Positions 9,177 to 17,358 of a stretch of 64,000 bases of DNA are shown one piece after another. Under the pieces are notes generated by a model that searched no databases, was not told where the DNA came from, and saw only the letters and a list, made by a program, of their open reading frames with translations. Both the position numbers and the translations under genes were made by a program. Numbering within the stretch: the stretch's first letter is position 1; every line of letters begins with the position of its first letter. Source of the DNA: Rhodoblastus acidophilus (GTDB taxonomy: Bacteria; Pseudomonadota; Alphaproteobacteria; Rhizobiales; Beijerinckiaceae); NCBI RefSeq assembly GCF_009720655.1, contig NZ_WNKS01000002.1:62001-126000 (forward strand), given 5' to 3'.

Positions 9177-9685
9177 GTCTTTGTGCCGCCTGCCTCATGA
9201 AGCGCCCCCCCCTCTTCGAACCATTTTTTTATTGTGTCGTTTGGTATAATCATACCCGGAACCGCACGTTGTTCAGCTAAGCTCCAAATTTTGTCCCAAG
9301 GAGACCCTTCGATGTGAGTTAGATCGGAAAGCTTGAACGCATGAAACTGTGAATAATAGTCGAAAATGTTGCTGAGAAATTCACATATTTCTTCAGAGAA
9401 TTCGGATTTTGTCTCTACAAACGCGCATTCCTTCGCACTGAAAGAAACAAGCTTCCTGCTAACCGGTTTTGACCCTAGCCCCTTTATTTGCTCGTAAACA
9501 ACCCGATTCACAGGACCATGCTGCCACGCCTCAAAATGTTGCGCAACTAGAGGAAACCCATATTTCACAAGGTACCAAGCATGGGCGAAATACAGAATTT
9601 TCAGCAAAGTCATCGCAGTTATCGGGCGAGCCGTTGCGATCGAGCGATTGATAAAGAAATTTGAAACAGCCCGAGCATCGTACAT
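9173..9685 (-). CDS. Panacea/DUF4065 (SocA-like) antitoxin
   Basis: 170 residues from the ATG at 9685 (MYDARAVSNFFINRS), preceded by AGGA at 9 nt; the frame extends further upstream but family members begin exactly here. The pattern LLKILYFAHAWYLVKYG, then FEAWQHGPVNRVVYEQIK, is the DUF4065/Panacea signature shared with SocA and GepA. Members act as antitoxins that neutralise very different toxins, or as proteolytic adaptors. The stop overlaps the start of the unknown downstream gene, so the two are made together. Low G+C relative to the flanks points to horizontal acquisition. Confidence 0.87.
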   Translation of the reverse strand: MYDARAVSNFFINRSIATARPITAMTLLKILYFAHAWYLVKYGFPLVAQHFEAWQHGPVNRVVYEQIKGLGSKPVSRKLVSFSAKECAFVETKSEFSEEICEFLSNIFDYYSQFHAFKLSDLTHIEGSPWDKIWSLAEQRAVPGMIIPNDTIKKWFEEGGALHEAGGTKT

Positions 9686-9747
9686 ATTTTTTGTTCCTAG
9701 AACAGAGCGCGAACTCAGGCAAGACTCGCATATCGTTTTCCACAATT

Positions 9748-10002
9748 CTACGTTTTGGTGTGCTTAGCAGTATGTGATTGTTGCGCCTCCTCCCGGTCAA
9801 ATCGAAAACCGGCCGGCAGCCTCTCGCGAAAGGCGCGCAGGCGCGCGAATACCTCGTCACGGTCTAGCGCCTGCGCTACGTTGGACGCGCGGGATCTCGT
9901 AACATAAACTTCGATTTCCTCCCCTGCCTTCAGGTCGAGCGCCTCGACCAAGGCAGCGGGCAGGCGAACCGCGAGGCTGTTGCCCCATCTGGCAATGCGC
10001 AT
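9748..10002 (-). CDS. AbrB/VapB-family antitoxin without its toxin
   Basis: 84 residues from the ATG at 10002, which has GGGAGG 6 nt upstream. MRIARWGNSLAVRLPAALVE is the AbrB/SpoVT swapped-hairpin DNA-binding domain typical of VapB/MazE antitoxins, and RLRAFRERLPAGFRFDREEA is the usual VapB tail. A vapC (PIN) gene normally follows within a few bases. Here the tail changes after DREEA into an atypical QQSHTAKHTKT, composition becomes A+T-rich, and the next gene is the Panacea antitoxin. The most economical reading is that the Panacea module inserted at the vapB-vapC junction and vapC was lost. Confidence 0.85.
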   Translation of the reverse strand: MRIARWGNSLAVRLPAALVEALDLKAGEEIEVYVTRSRASNVAQALDRDEVFARLRAFRERLPAGFRFDREEAQQSHTAKHTKT

Positions 10003-10143
10003 GAAGTGCCTCCCTGAATTAGGTGGAAAGACTCTATCGGCTCGTGTCCAGGCGTCAATGCAGCCCCGTCCCAATCTGGCACGCCGCCCCCCTCCCCCTG
10101 GTAACCCGCTCTCAAGCCTAACCCGCGATAACTATTTGGCGGG

Positions 10144-11424
10144 ATGAAACTTCCGCAAAAGTTTGTCGCGGCCTTGGCCGATAGCGTCGACGGATTGCTT
10201 ATGGGTGTTGAGCGTTTAAGCTGGGCGATGAGCGTCGCCGCGCCCTGGCTGGGAGCCGCCGGGCTCCTTGTGTCCTTCACCGCCGAGGCCAACCAGGAAT
10301 TGCCGTCCGGCGCCTCCCGCCGCGGCGCCTCGCTGCACGCCGCCGTCATGCCCCGGGAGTTCGAGCCCCTGCCCGGCGTGTTCGACACAAGCGGGTTTTC
10401 CCCCTCCTCGGGGCGCGGCATGTTGCGCGAAGCCCGGCTCTATACCGGCGCGCCCACCGCCTACCCCGACGCGCCCGACGAGATGGAGCCGCGCCCCGAC
10501 CTCAAGAAGAACGCCAGAAATTTTCCGGAGATCGACCGCAGCCACAAGGGCGATCCGCTCGTTGGCCTGCGCCCCTCGCTCAGCGGCCGGCTGCGCCAGC
10601 ACGACGGCATCGCGCGCGTCAGCGCCGAACTGCTCACCTTCACCACGGACCGCTCCGGTCTGGCGTCAAGTTTTGTCGCGGCCGACGGTCCGGCGCCCGG
10701 CCCGGACACGGTCGCCGCGTTCGAGCCCTGGGCGGCCGGCGAAAATCCGGTGACCCCCGGCCAAGAGGGCGGCGGCTCCACCATGCGTCCCGCCGCCATT
10801 GCCGAACGCGACGCGCAGGGCGCCACCCCCGCGCCGGGCCGCGCGGAATCGCTCGCCTCGACCACCCCCTACGACGCCGGCGACACCCCGGTGGAGGTGC
10901 TGGCCGACGCGCTCAGTCCCGCCGGCGATCCGCGTTTCATCGGCGGCGCTCTGTCGAGCCCGAGCCTGGTCGCGCGCGAAGGGCGCAACATCCTGACGAT
11001 GATCGCGCCGGAAAAGCTCGAAGCGGAAAAACGCTGCCTGGCGCAGGCGATCTATTTCGAGGCGCGCGGCGAACCGGAAACGGGGCAAGCTGCGGTGGCG
11101 CAAGTCGTGCTCAACCGCATGACCTCCGGACTCTATCCTTCGTCGATCTGCGGCGTGGTGTTCCAGAATCGCAGCCATTACAAGGCCTGCCAGTTCTCCT
11201 TCGCCTGCGAGGGGCGCAGCTTGCGCGTCCACGACGCGGAGTCCTGGGCGCAGGCGCAGCGCATCGCCGACGACGCGCTAGAAGGCCGCAGCTGGCTGGC
11301 GGCGGTGGGGACGTCAACCCATTATCACGCCAATTACGTGCGCCCGCGCTGGGCGCGGACGCTGAAAAAGATGGACGTGATCGGCCGCCACATTTTTTAC
11401 CGGCTGCGGCCCGGCCAGAGCTAG
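10144..11424 (+). CDS. Cell-wall hydrolase, SleB/Hydrolase_2 family
   Basis: 426 residues. An N-terminal hydrophobic segment (about 27-46) could anchor or export it. A long low-complexity Pro/Ala/Gly stretch (about 50-285) follows, then the SleB-type domain (about 295-420): CLAQAIYFEARGE with the catalytic Glu, AAVAQVVLNRM, YPSSICGVVFQN, CQFSFACEG and THYHANYVRPRW. This family cleaves peptidoglycan as a lytic transglycosylase or amidase; in non-sporulating alphaproteobacteria it serves wall remodelling. It is followed by a strong hairpin. Confidence 0.9.
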   Translation: MKLPQKFVAALADSVDGLLMGVERLSWAMSVAAPWLGAAGLLVSFTAEANQELPSGASRRGASLHAAVMPREFEPLPGVFDTSGFSPSSGRGMLREARLYTGAPTAYPDAPDEMEPRPDLKKNARNFPEIDRSHKGDPLVGLRPSLSGRLRQHDGIARVSAELLTFTTDRSGLASSFVAADGPAPGPDTVAAFEPWAAGENPVTPGQEGGGSTMRPAAIAERDAQGATPAPGRAESLASTTPYDAGDTPVEVLADALSPAGDPRFIGGALSSPSLVAREGRNILTMIAPEKLEAEKRCLAQAIYFEARGEPETGQAAVAQVVLNRMTSGLYPSSICGVVFQNRSHYKACQFSFACEGRSLRVHDAESWAQAQRIADDALEGRSWLAAVGTSTHYHANYVRPRWARTLKKMDVIGRHIFYRLRPGQS

Positions 11425-11460
11425 AGCCCACTCGGTGAACTCCCGTTCACCGAGCGGGCT
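11425..11460 (+). terminator. Hairpin terminator downstream of the cell-wall hydrolase
   Basis: A 16-bp stem with one mismatch (AGCCCACTCGGTGAAC / GTTCACCGAGCGGGCT) and a 4-nt loop begins right after the stop. No immediate T-run; TTTTTTT occurs some 30 nt later inside the adjacent repeat. Confidence 0.6.
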
Positions 11461-11461
11461 C

Positions 11462-11525
11462 CAGCATCTTGTTTTGACGCATTTTTTTCACGCGAACCGG
11501 CATCCACTTCGCTCGAAAATGCTCT
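11462..11525 (-). repeat. Dispersed intergenic repeat, family A
   Basis: On the minus strand it reads AGCATTTTCGAGCGAAGTGG, then ATGCCGGTTCGCGTGAA and GCGTCAAAACAAGAT. A near-identical copy lies at 27609-27678 and a shorter one at about 50495-50535. The family is familiar from intergenic regions of many Hyphomicrobiales; function unknown. Confidence 0.75.
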
Positions 11526-13019
11526 CTAACGAAGGCTGATCCGCCCGGATACGGCCGGGGCCACCTCGCCCTGGGCGCGCAAGAACACCATCACGTCATT
11601 GGCGATCAGCTTCGCCGAACGCGCGTCGACCAGCAGCCGGGCCTTGGCCAGCATGGTGTAGCCGTCGCCGCCGCGATAGAGAAAATCATTGGTCGCGACC
11701 TTGTAGCGTTTGGAGTCGTCGAGCTCTTCAGCGCCCACTTTGATCGAGGACAGCCGCGCGCCGGGGGGCGCGGCGCGGTCCACCACCAGCGTCAAACCGG
11801 ACACCTGCGGGAAGGCGCCGCTGACCTTTTCCAGATTGGAAAAGCCAAATTCCAGGGCCTCGCGCAGGTCGCGCCCGCTCATTTCCAGCACCAGCGTCTT
11901 GTTGCCGAACGGCAGTTCCGTCAGCACGTCGCGGCGGGTGATGGCCTCGCCGGCGGCGTAGCTTTTTCCCGCGCGGAACGAGCCGCCGTTGAGCAGGGCC
12001 ACGTCGGCTCCGGTCGAGGCGCGGATGGCGTCGGCGAACAGATCGCCGATCGCCGCCTCGCCGCCGCGCACGGTGATGCTGCGGCTGTCGAAGGCGGTGC
12101 GGGTCACGCCCAGCGGGACATCGAGTTCCTTCGACAGGACGAGGTCATATTCGGCGACCCGCCGGGCGAGGGCGGCGTCGGGTTCGGTCGCCACGGTATC
12201 GATGATGCGAAAATTCGGCCGCCACGCCACCTTGCGCCTGTCGCCGGCCGTCACATCGACGCTCAGGTCGATGGCGATCAAAAATTCGCCGTCCTGCTTG
12301 GCTTCGGCGGCGACGGTGCGGCCGTCATATTCCAGCCAGAGATCGTGGTCGTCACCGGACAACAACACATCGGCGGCGCGGCTCTCGACGATTTTCCGGT
12401 CGATGTCGCGATCGGCATGGGCGACGGCGACGATCAAATCGGCGCCCTCGGCGCGCAGGCGCGCGGCTTCGGTTTTCAAGGTCTCGACCGTGTCGGCGAA
12501 ACGCAGGTCGCCGGGCGTGGATTTTTGTGGCGAATCCTGCGCCGTCAGCCCGACCACGCCGATCTTGACCTCGCCGAAGCTCAACAGCTTGCTGGTCCCC
12601 ACCCCTTTGACGGGGGCGCCGTCGGCCTCGCTGAGATTGGCCGCGAGGATGGGGAAATGCGACTCGGCGACATGCCGGCGAAACGCTTTCGGGCCGAAAT
12701 CATATTCGTGATTGCCGGGAACGAACAGGTCGGGCTTCAGCAGATTGAGCAGGTCGACGACATTGTCGCCCTGATCAAAACCCGACATCAGCGTCGGCGA
12801 ATAGGCGTCGCCGGCATGAATGAACAGCAGGTTTTGATGGCGCGCCCGCTCGGCGGAAGCGACGCTGGCGATTTTGGCGTAGCCGCCGCGCCCGTCCAGG
12901 GCCCCCATCGAATAGGTGTCGCAGACCAGCAGCAGGGTGATGTCAGTCTTGCCGGCCCAGGCCGCGTGACTCGGAAAAAGGGCCAGCAGGCCGAGGAGAG
13001 AGGCCGTCGCGAGCTTCAT
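11526..13019 (-). CDS. Periplasmic 5'-nucleotidase/metallophosphatase (UshA-like)
   Basis: 497 residues from the ATG at 13019. Signal peptide MKLATASLLGLLALFPSHAAWA. An N-terminal calcineurin-type metallophosphatase domain (motifs GNHEYDFG and SGDDHD) is followed by a 5'-nucleotidase C-terminal domain (ALLNGGSFRAG, ATNDFLYRGGDGY). It likely hydrolyses nucleotides or nucleotide sugars in the periplasm to salvage nucleosides and phosphate. The first metal motif, usually NDxHG/NDVHS, is CDTYSMG: the Asp is kept but His is Tyr. That variant is common in an alphaproteobacterial subfamily, so substrate is uncertain. Confidence 0.88.
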   Translation of the reverse strand: MKLATASLLGLLALFPSHAAWAGKTDITLLLVCDTYSMGALDGRGGYAKIASVASAERARHQNLLFIHAGDAYSPTLMSGFDQGDNVVDLLNLLKPDLFVPGNHEYDFGPKAFRRHVAESHFPILAANLSEADGAPVKGVGTSKLLSFGEVKIGVVGLTAQDSPQKSTPGDLRFADTVETLKTEAARLRAEGADLIVAVAHADRDIDRKIVESRAADVLLSGDDHDLWLEYDGRTVAAEAKQDGEFLIAIDLSVDVTAGDRRKVAWRPNFRIIDTVATEPDAALARRVAEYDLVLSKELDVPLGVTRTAFDSRSITVRGGEAAIGDLFADAIRASTGADVALLNGGSFRAGKSYAAGEAITRRDVLTELPFGNKTLVLEMSGRDLREALEFGFSNLEKVSGAFPQVSGLTLVVDRAAPPGARLSSIKVGAEELDDSKRYKVATNDFLYRGGDGYTMLAKARLLVDARSAKLIANDVMVFLRAQGEVAPAVSGRISLR

Positions 13020-13137
13020 GAGGGACAAGTCCTGCCGTTTGTGACAGGCCGATGAATAGCCCGTTTTGCCGCAAGGCCTTATTCGACCTTTGATCGGCGC
13101 GCGCTCGTGTCGGGCGCCGCGCGCAAAAATATGGGCG

Positions 13138-14019
13138 TCACATCACCACAACCTTGGTCCCGGCGGCCACCCGTCCATAGAGGTCGATCACGTCGGCGTT
13201 GTGCATGCGAATGCAACCGGACGACGACGCCGTGCCGATGCTCTTCGGCTCGTTGGTGCCGTGGATGCGGAACAAGGTGTCGGTCTTGCCCTGGAACAGA
13301 TAGAGCGCGCGGGCGCCGAGCGGATTGTTCAGCGCGCCGTCCATATGTTCGGGCAGGTCGGGGCGGCGCTCCAGCATTTCCTTGGGCGGCGTCCAGCCCG
13401 GCCAGAACGCTTTTCGCCCGATGGTGGCCTGCCCCTTCCAGGCGAAGCCGGATTTTCCGACCGCGATGGAATAGCTCACCGCCTGCCCGTCGCCGAGCGA
13501 ATAATAAAGCTTGCGCTGGCGGGTGTTGATCGTCACCGTCCCGGCCACCTCGCCGGTCGGATCGGGCACCATTTTCTGCGTCGTCAGCTTGAAATTGACC
13601 TTGTTGTCGAGATCGACGGGCGTCGAATAATTCGGGTCGGCGTCGGGAGGAAGAGCCGCGTAATTGGCGCCGCCACTGGCGCCATCGCCGCCGCGCGACC
13701 CGCGCGGCAAGTCCAATTCCCGATCCCGGTAAACGTCGCGATCCCGATAAACGCCACGCTCCCGGTAAACGCCGGGCTCCCGGTAAAGCGAGGAGCTTTG
13801 GAGATCGACCACGCCGGGATCGTCGTCATCGTCGCGCCGGGCCTGCCGGGGCTGCGGCTTCGGCTTCTGCATCACCCGCGGCTCGGGCCTGGGCTCCGGT
13901 TGCGGTTCGAAAAAGAAGAATTGGGCGTTCGCGGGCGCGACAAAGGCGCCGAGACAAGCGAGAATCGCCAGGGACTGAAGACGTTTCGACTTGAACTGAA
14001 GAGGTTTCGACTTGGACAT
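13138..14019 (-). CDS. L,D-transpeptidase (ErfK/YbiS/YcfS/YnhG)
   Basis: 293 residues with an N-terminal signal (LQSLAILACLGAFVAPANAQ). A Pro/Arg-rich region, which includes a short tandem repeat, precedes the YkuD domain (about 145-293). The catalytic signature is HGTNEP followed by SSGCIRMHNADVIDLY, with the nucleophilic Cys. Such enzymes form 3-3 peptidoglycan cross-links or attach outer-membrane proteins to the wall; these are prominent in polar-growing Hyphomicrobiales. It lies in a cluster with two other wall enzymes but is separated from both by gaps. Confidence 0.93.
   Translation of the reverse strand: MSKSKPLQFKSKRLQSLAILACLGAFVAPANAQFFFFEPQPEPRPEPRVMQKPKPQPRQARRDDDDDPGVVDLQSSSLYREPGVYRERGVYRDRDVYRDRELDLPRGSRGGDGASGGANYAALPPDADPNYSTPVDLDNKVNFKLTTQKMVPDPTGEVAGTVTINTRQRKLYYSLGDGQAVSYSIAVGKSGFAWKGQATIGRKAFWPGWTPPKEMLERRPDLPEHMDGALNNPLGARALYLFQGKTDTLFRIHGTNEPKSIGTASSSGCIRMHNADVIDLYGRVAAGTKVVVM
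13726..13797 (-). repeat. In-frame ~15-bp tandem repeat inside the L,D-transpeptidase gene
   Basis: About four to five copies of a ~15-bp unit (variants of CCGGTAAACGCCGGGCTC on the plus strand) encode repeated VYRxR units (GVYRERGVYRDRDVYRDR). The unit is a multiple of three, so copy number can change without shifting the frame. Confidence 0.8.
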
Positions 14020-14091
14020 AGATAAATGCTCCGCTCCCGCGGCCCGTTTATCAAGACATTTGTGCGCAATCGCGACGTTTGTAAACCCGCG

Positions 14092-14898
14092 TCAGGTCTT
14101 CAAAACCGCGCAGGCGCCTCCGGCGACGTGGATTTTCGCGCACAGGGCCTCCGCCGCCGCACGGCTCGGCGCCGGCGCCCGCACCGCCCAGAACCGGGCG
14201 AATCCGCGCCCCGGCGCGCGCCGTCCCAAAATCATGGGCTCGCCGGTGAGCGCGCCAAAAGCCTTTCGCGCCCGCGTATAGGCGGCCAAAGCCGCGCCGC
14301 GATTGAACGAACCGGCGATCTGCACGCCCCAGGGGGCCATCATCGCGGACCCCGCGAACTGGCGCGGCTCGTCCCTGACGATCCGGCCAGCGACCTCCAG
14401 GCACGTGCCCTCGGGCAGCTTGATCTTTTCGGCTTCCTTCTTGTCCTGCCAGTCCTCGACGGCGTGCCGGGTGATGAGTTCGACATAATTGCGCGTCTCG
14501 AACGGCAGGCCCCCGGTTCCCGCCAGCCACGCCGCCACGCGGTTCGGGCCGCCGTTATAGGCCGCCGCCGCAAGGCCGAGATTGCCGAAGCGCGCCCGCA
14601 AGTCGGACAAAAATTCCGCCGCCTTGGGGATGGCCTGCTCGGGGTCGAAGGGGTCGGCGAGCCCACGCTCGGCGGCCGTGCCCGGCATGAACTGCGCGAT
14701 GCCCTGCGCGCCCTTGGGCGAGACAGCCTGCGAGCGGAACGCGCTCTCCTGCCAGATGAGCCGGGTCAGGAAGGCGACCGGCAGCTTTTGCGCCGCCGCC
14801 GCTTTTTCGATCATGCCGCAGACCTGCTCGCGCAAGCCGGCCTCGGCGCGCGCCTCCGCAGCCGCCAGGATCAAGACAAGGAGTATGAAAACCCGCAA
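14092..14898 (-). CDS. Periplasmic lytic transglycosylase, SLT domain
   Basis: 268 residues, signal peptide MRVFILLVLILAAAEARA. The soluble-lytic-transglycosylase domain shows IWQESAFRSQAVSPKGAQG with the catalytic Glu, IAQFMPGTAAERGL, and AAYNGGPNRVAAWL. It cleaves the MurNAc-GlcNAc bond to yield 1,6-anhydro products. A C-terminal ~100-residue extension ending AKIHVAGGACAVLKT has the look of an SPOR-like peptidoglycan-binding segment, but the call is weak. Confidence 0.92.
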   Translation of the reverse strand: MRVFILLVLILAAAEARAEAGLREQVCGMIEKAAAAQKLPVAFLTRLIWQESAFRSQAVSPKGAQGIAQFMPGTAAERGLADPFDPEQAIPKAAEFLSDLRARFGNLGLAAAAYNGGPNRVAAWLAGTGGLPFETRNYVELITRHAVEDWQDKKEAEKIKLPEGTCLEVAGRIVRDEPRQFAGSAMMAPWGVQIAGSFNRGAALAAYTRARKAFGALTGEPMILGRRAPGRGFARFWAVRAPAPSRAAAEALCAKIHVAGGACAVLKT

Positions 14899-14986
14899 AG
14901 CAAAACTCCGCTGGCGCGCCGCGCCACCTCTGCGATATTTTGCAGAAAAACCGGATCGTCAAGAGAGGCGCGCGCGAGCGGCGCGC

Positions 14987-16357
14987 TCACAGCACAAAAC
15001 TTTGCGAAAATTCCGGCCGCTCCACCGGCCCGGGGAGCAGGCCGGCGAGCGCGGCCATCGCCTCCTCCTCGCCGTGGACCAGAAACGTGCGCGCGGGCGA
15101 CGCCTTCTTATGCCAGGCGACCAGTTCGGCCTGTCCGGCGTGGGCCGAAAACCCGTTGATCGTATGGAGTCGCGCGCGCACAAAAATCTCGTCGCCGAAC
15201 AGGGTAATTTTTCGCGCGCCGTCGATGATCTGCCGGGCCAGCGTGCCCTTGGCGGCGAAGCCGACGAAAATGACGCTCGCGTCGGGACGGCCGAGATTGT
15301 GGCGCAAATGGTGGCGCACCCGCCCGCCATTGCACATGCCGGCGCCGGCCATGATCACGGCGCCGCCGCGCACGCTGTTCAGCGCGATGGATTCGGAAGC
15401 GTCGCGGGTAAAATGCAGGCGCGGCAGGCCGAAGGGGTCGATGCCCTTCGCCAGCAGCGCCGAGGTCTCGCCGTCGCAGCATTCCGGGTGTTTTCGAAAA
15501 ATCTCCGTCGCCGAAATCGCCATCGGCGAATCCAGGAACACCGGCAGCGCTGCCGGAAGCTTGTTCCGCTCGATCCCCTGGCGCATGTAGAACAAGAGTT
15601 CCTGCGCCCGCTCCAGCGCGAAGGTGGGGATCACGACATTGCCGCCGCGGCGAAAACTTTCGTTGAGGGCCGCGTAAAATTCTTCCAGCGTCGGCTCCAG
15701 CGCGCGATGGTCGCGGTCGCCATAGGTGCTTTCCATCACCGCGACATCGACGCCGCCGGCAACGACGGGATCGCGCAGCAGCGGACGGCCGGAATTGCCG
15801 ATATCGCCGGAAAACAGGATTCTTTTGCCTTCCGCCTCGACCAGCACGCTGGCGGAGCCAAGAATATGGCCGGCGTCATAAAAGGTGACGGCGACGCCGG
15901 GCGCCAGGTCCATGCGGTTTTCATAATCCGCCGCGCGGCCGAAGCGATCGAACACGTTCAGCGCATCGATCAGCCCGTAAAGCGGCGCCGGCGCCTCGCT
16001 CTCGCCCCGGCGCTCGGCGCGCCGCGCATGGGCGCGCGCCTCCTCCTCCTGCAAATGGGCGGCGTCGAGCAGGACCAGGCGGGTGAGATCCCGCGTCGCG
16101 GCGGTCGAAATGATCTCGCCGCGAAAGCCGCGCTTGTCGAGCAGCGGCAGCCGCCCGCAATGGTCGAGATGCGCATGGGTGAGCAGGACAAAATCAATGT
16201 CGCGCGCGTCAAAACCGAAGGCGCCGGCGTTTTCCTCGACCGCCGGCCGCCCGCCCTGGTAGAGCCCGCAATCGACCAGAATTTTTTTGCCCGCGGTCTC
16301 GAGCAGGTGGCAGGAACCGGTGACGCCGCGATCGGCGCCGTAAAAAGCAAGTTTCAT
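14987..16357 (-). CDS. Beta-CASP metallo-beta-lactamase-fold hydrolase (probable ribonuclease)
   Basis: 456 residues from the ATG at 16357 (MKLAFYGADRGVTGSCHLLE), which overlaps the stop of the upstream LOG-family gene; the longer frame upstream is overlap, not protein. Metal-binding motif THAHLDHCGRLP, later SGDIGNSGRPLL and MESTYGDRDH, then a beta-CASP insert and the C-terminal RMMBL motif (GFSAHAGQAELVAW). This is the CPSF73/YSH1-like prokaryotic family of RNA-processing exonucleases and endonucleases. Translational coupling to the LOG protein is conserved-looking but the functional link is unknown. Confidence 0.92.
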   Translation of the reverse strand: MKLAFYGADRGVTGSCHLLETAGKKILVDCGLYQGGRPAVEENAGAFGFDARDIDFVLLTHAHLDHCGRLPLLDKRGFRGEIISTAATRDLTRLVLLDAAHLQEEEARAHARRAERRGESEAPAPLYGLIDALNVFDRFGRAADYENRMDLAPGVAVTFYDAGHILGSASVLVEAEGKRILFSGDIGNSGRPLLRDPVVAGGVDVAVMESTYGDRDHRALEPTLEEFYAALNESFRRGGNVVIPTFALERAQELLFYMRQGIERNKLPAALPVFLDSPMAISATEIFRKHPECCDGETSALLAKGIDPFGLPRLHFTRDASESIALNSVRGGAVIMAGAGMCNGGRVRHHLRHNLGRPDASVIFVGFAAKGTLARQIIDGARKITLFGDEIFVRARLHTINGFSAHAGQAELVAWHKKASPARTFLVHGEEEAMAALAGLLPGPVERPEFSQSFVL

Positions 16358-17325
16358 GATTTGCCGCGCTCCCAGCGCTTGATGGCGTCCAAAATCTCCT
16401 GGCCCGTCTCGGCGAACCAGAAGAGTTCGCGGTCCTCGGGGTCGATCACCCCCTGCTCCGCGAGAAAATCGAAGTTGACGGCGCCGCGCCAAAAAGCCTC
16501 GCCGACCAGCACGATGGGGATGGGTTTTGTGGTTCGCGTCTGCGACAGGGTGAGCACCTCGAAAAGCTCGTCGAATGTGCCGTATCCCCCGGGAAAGGCG
16601 ACCAGCGCCACCGCACGTTGCAAAAAATGCATCTTGCGCATGGCGAAATAGTGAAACTGGAAGCACAGACCCGGCGTGATATACGGATTCGGGTACTGCT
16701 CGTGCGGCAGATGAATGTTGAGGCCGACGCTCTGCCCGCCGGCGTCGAAGGCGCCGCGATTGGCGGCCTCCATAATGCCGGGGCCGCCGCCGGTCATGAT
16801 CCGCATTTTTCCGGCGCCGCCGGGGTCGGTGAGCGACGCCAGCCGGCCGAAATCGCGGGCGACATCGTAATAGCGGCTGAGCGCCAGAACGTTTTCAGCC
16901 GCCTTGAGCGCGAATTCAGCGGCGCGCTTGCCCTGTGCGCTCTCTTGCGCGCTCTCTTGTGCGCTCTCTTGGACGATCTCCAGGGCGCGCCGCGCGGCCT
17001 CAGCGCGCCGCTTCGCCTGCGCCGGCTCGCACAGGCGGGTCGAGCCGAACACGACCACGCAGCGGTCGATGCCGGCATTGCGCAAGCCGTCCTCGGCCTT
17101 GAGGAAATCGAGTTGCAGGCGGGCGCCGCGCGCGGCCGGGCTTTCGAGAAAATCTCCGTCCTCGATGGCGATCCGGTAGGACGGGCTCGCCATGATCGCG
17201 TCGAGTCTTGCGCGGGCGGCGGGATCGTCGGCGGGCGGTTTGGGATTGCGCCCCGGCAGGGGCTCGCGCCGTTCCGCCGCGGGCGGCGCCGGAGGTTTTT
17301 TCGAATTGTGATTGCGATCGTTCAT
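16354..17325 (-). CDS. LOG-family protein (TIGR00730-type Rossmann fold)
   Basis: 323 residues. The core (about 85-320) has the nucleotide-binding motifs GGGPGIMEAANRGA and FPGGYGTFDELFEVL, with the catalytic Arg/Glu pattern of cytokinin-activating LOG phosphoribohydrolases, often misannotated as lysine decarboxylases. It probably hydrolyses nucleoside 5'-monophosphates to base and ribose 5-phosphate. The N-terminal ~80 residues are a charged extension. An in-frame tandem repeat encodes ESAQ units (16942-16977). Overlaps the start of the beta-CASP gene by ATGA. Confidence 0.9.
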   Translation of the reverse strand: MNDRNHNSKKPPAPPAAERREPLPGRNPKPPADDPAARARLDAIMASPSYRIAIEDGDFLESPAARGARLQLDFLKAEDGLRNAGIDRCVVVFGSTRLCEPAQAKRRAEAARRALEIVQESAQESAQESAQGKRAAEFALKAAENVLALSRYYDVARDFGRLASLTDPGGAGKMRIMTGGGPGIMEAANRGAFDAGGQSVGLNIHLPHEQYPNPYITPGLCFQFHYFAMRKMHFLQRAVALVAFPGGYGTFDELFEVLTLSQTRTTKPIPIVLVGEAFWRGAVNFDFLAEQGVIDPEDRELFWFAETGQEILDAIKRWERGKS

Positions 17326-17358
17326 GCCGATCCGGTGTACGCCGATCGGCGACCCCGC

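Noticed and set aside
16357-16666. N-terminal extension of the beta-CASP hydrolase frame up to 16666
   Set aside because: It lies wholly inside the LOG-family gene, and the family begins at the ATG at 16357, which makes the usual ATGA overlap.
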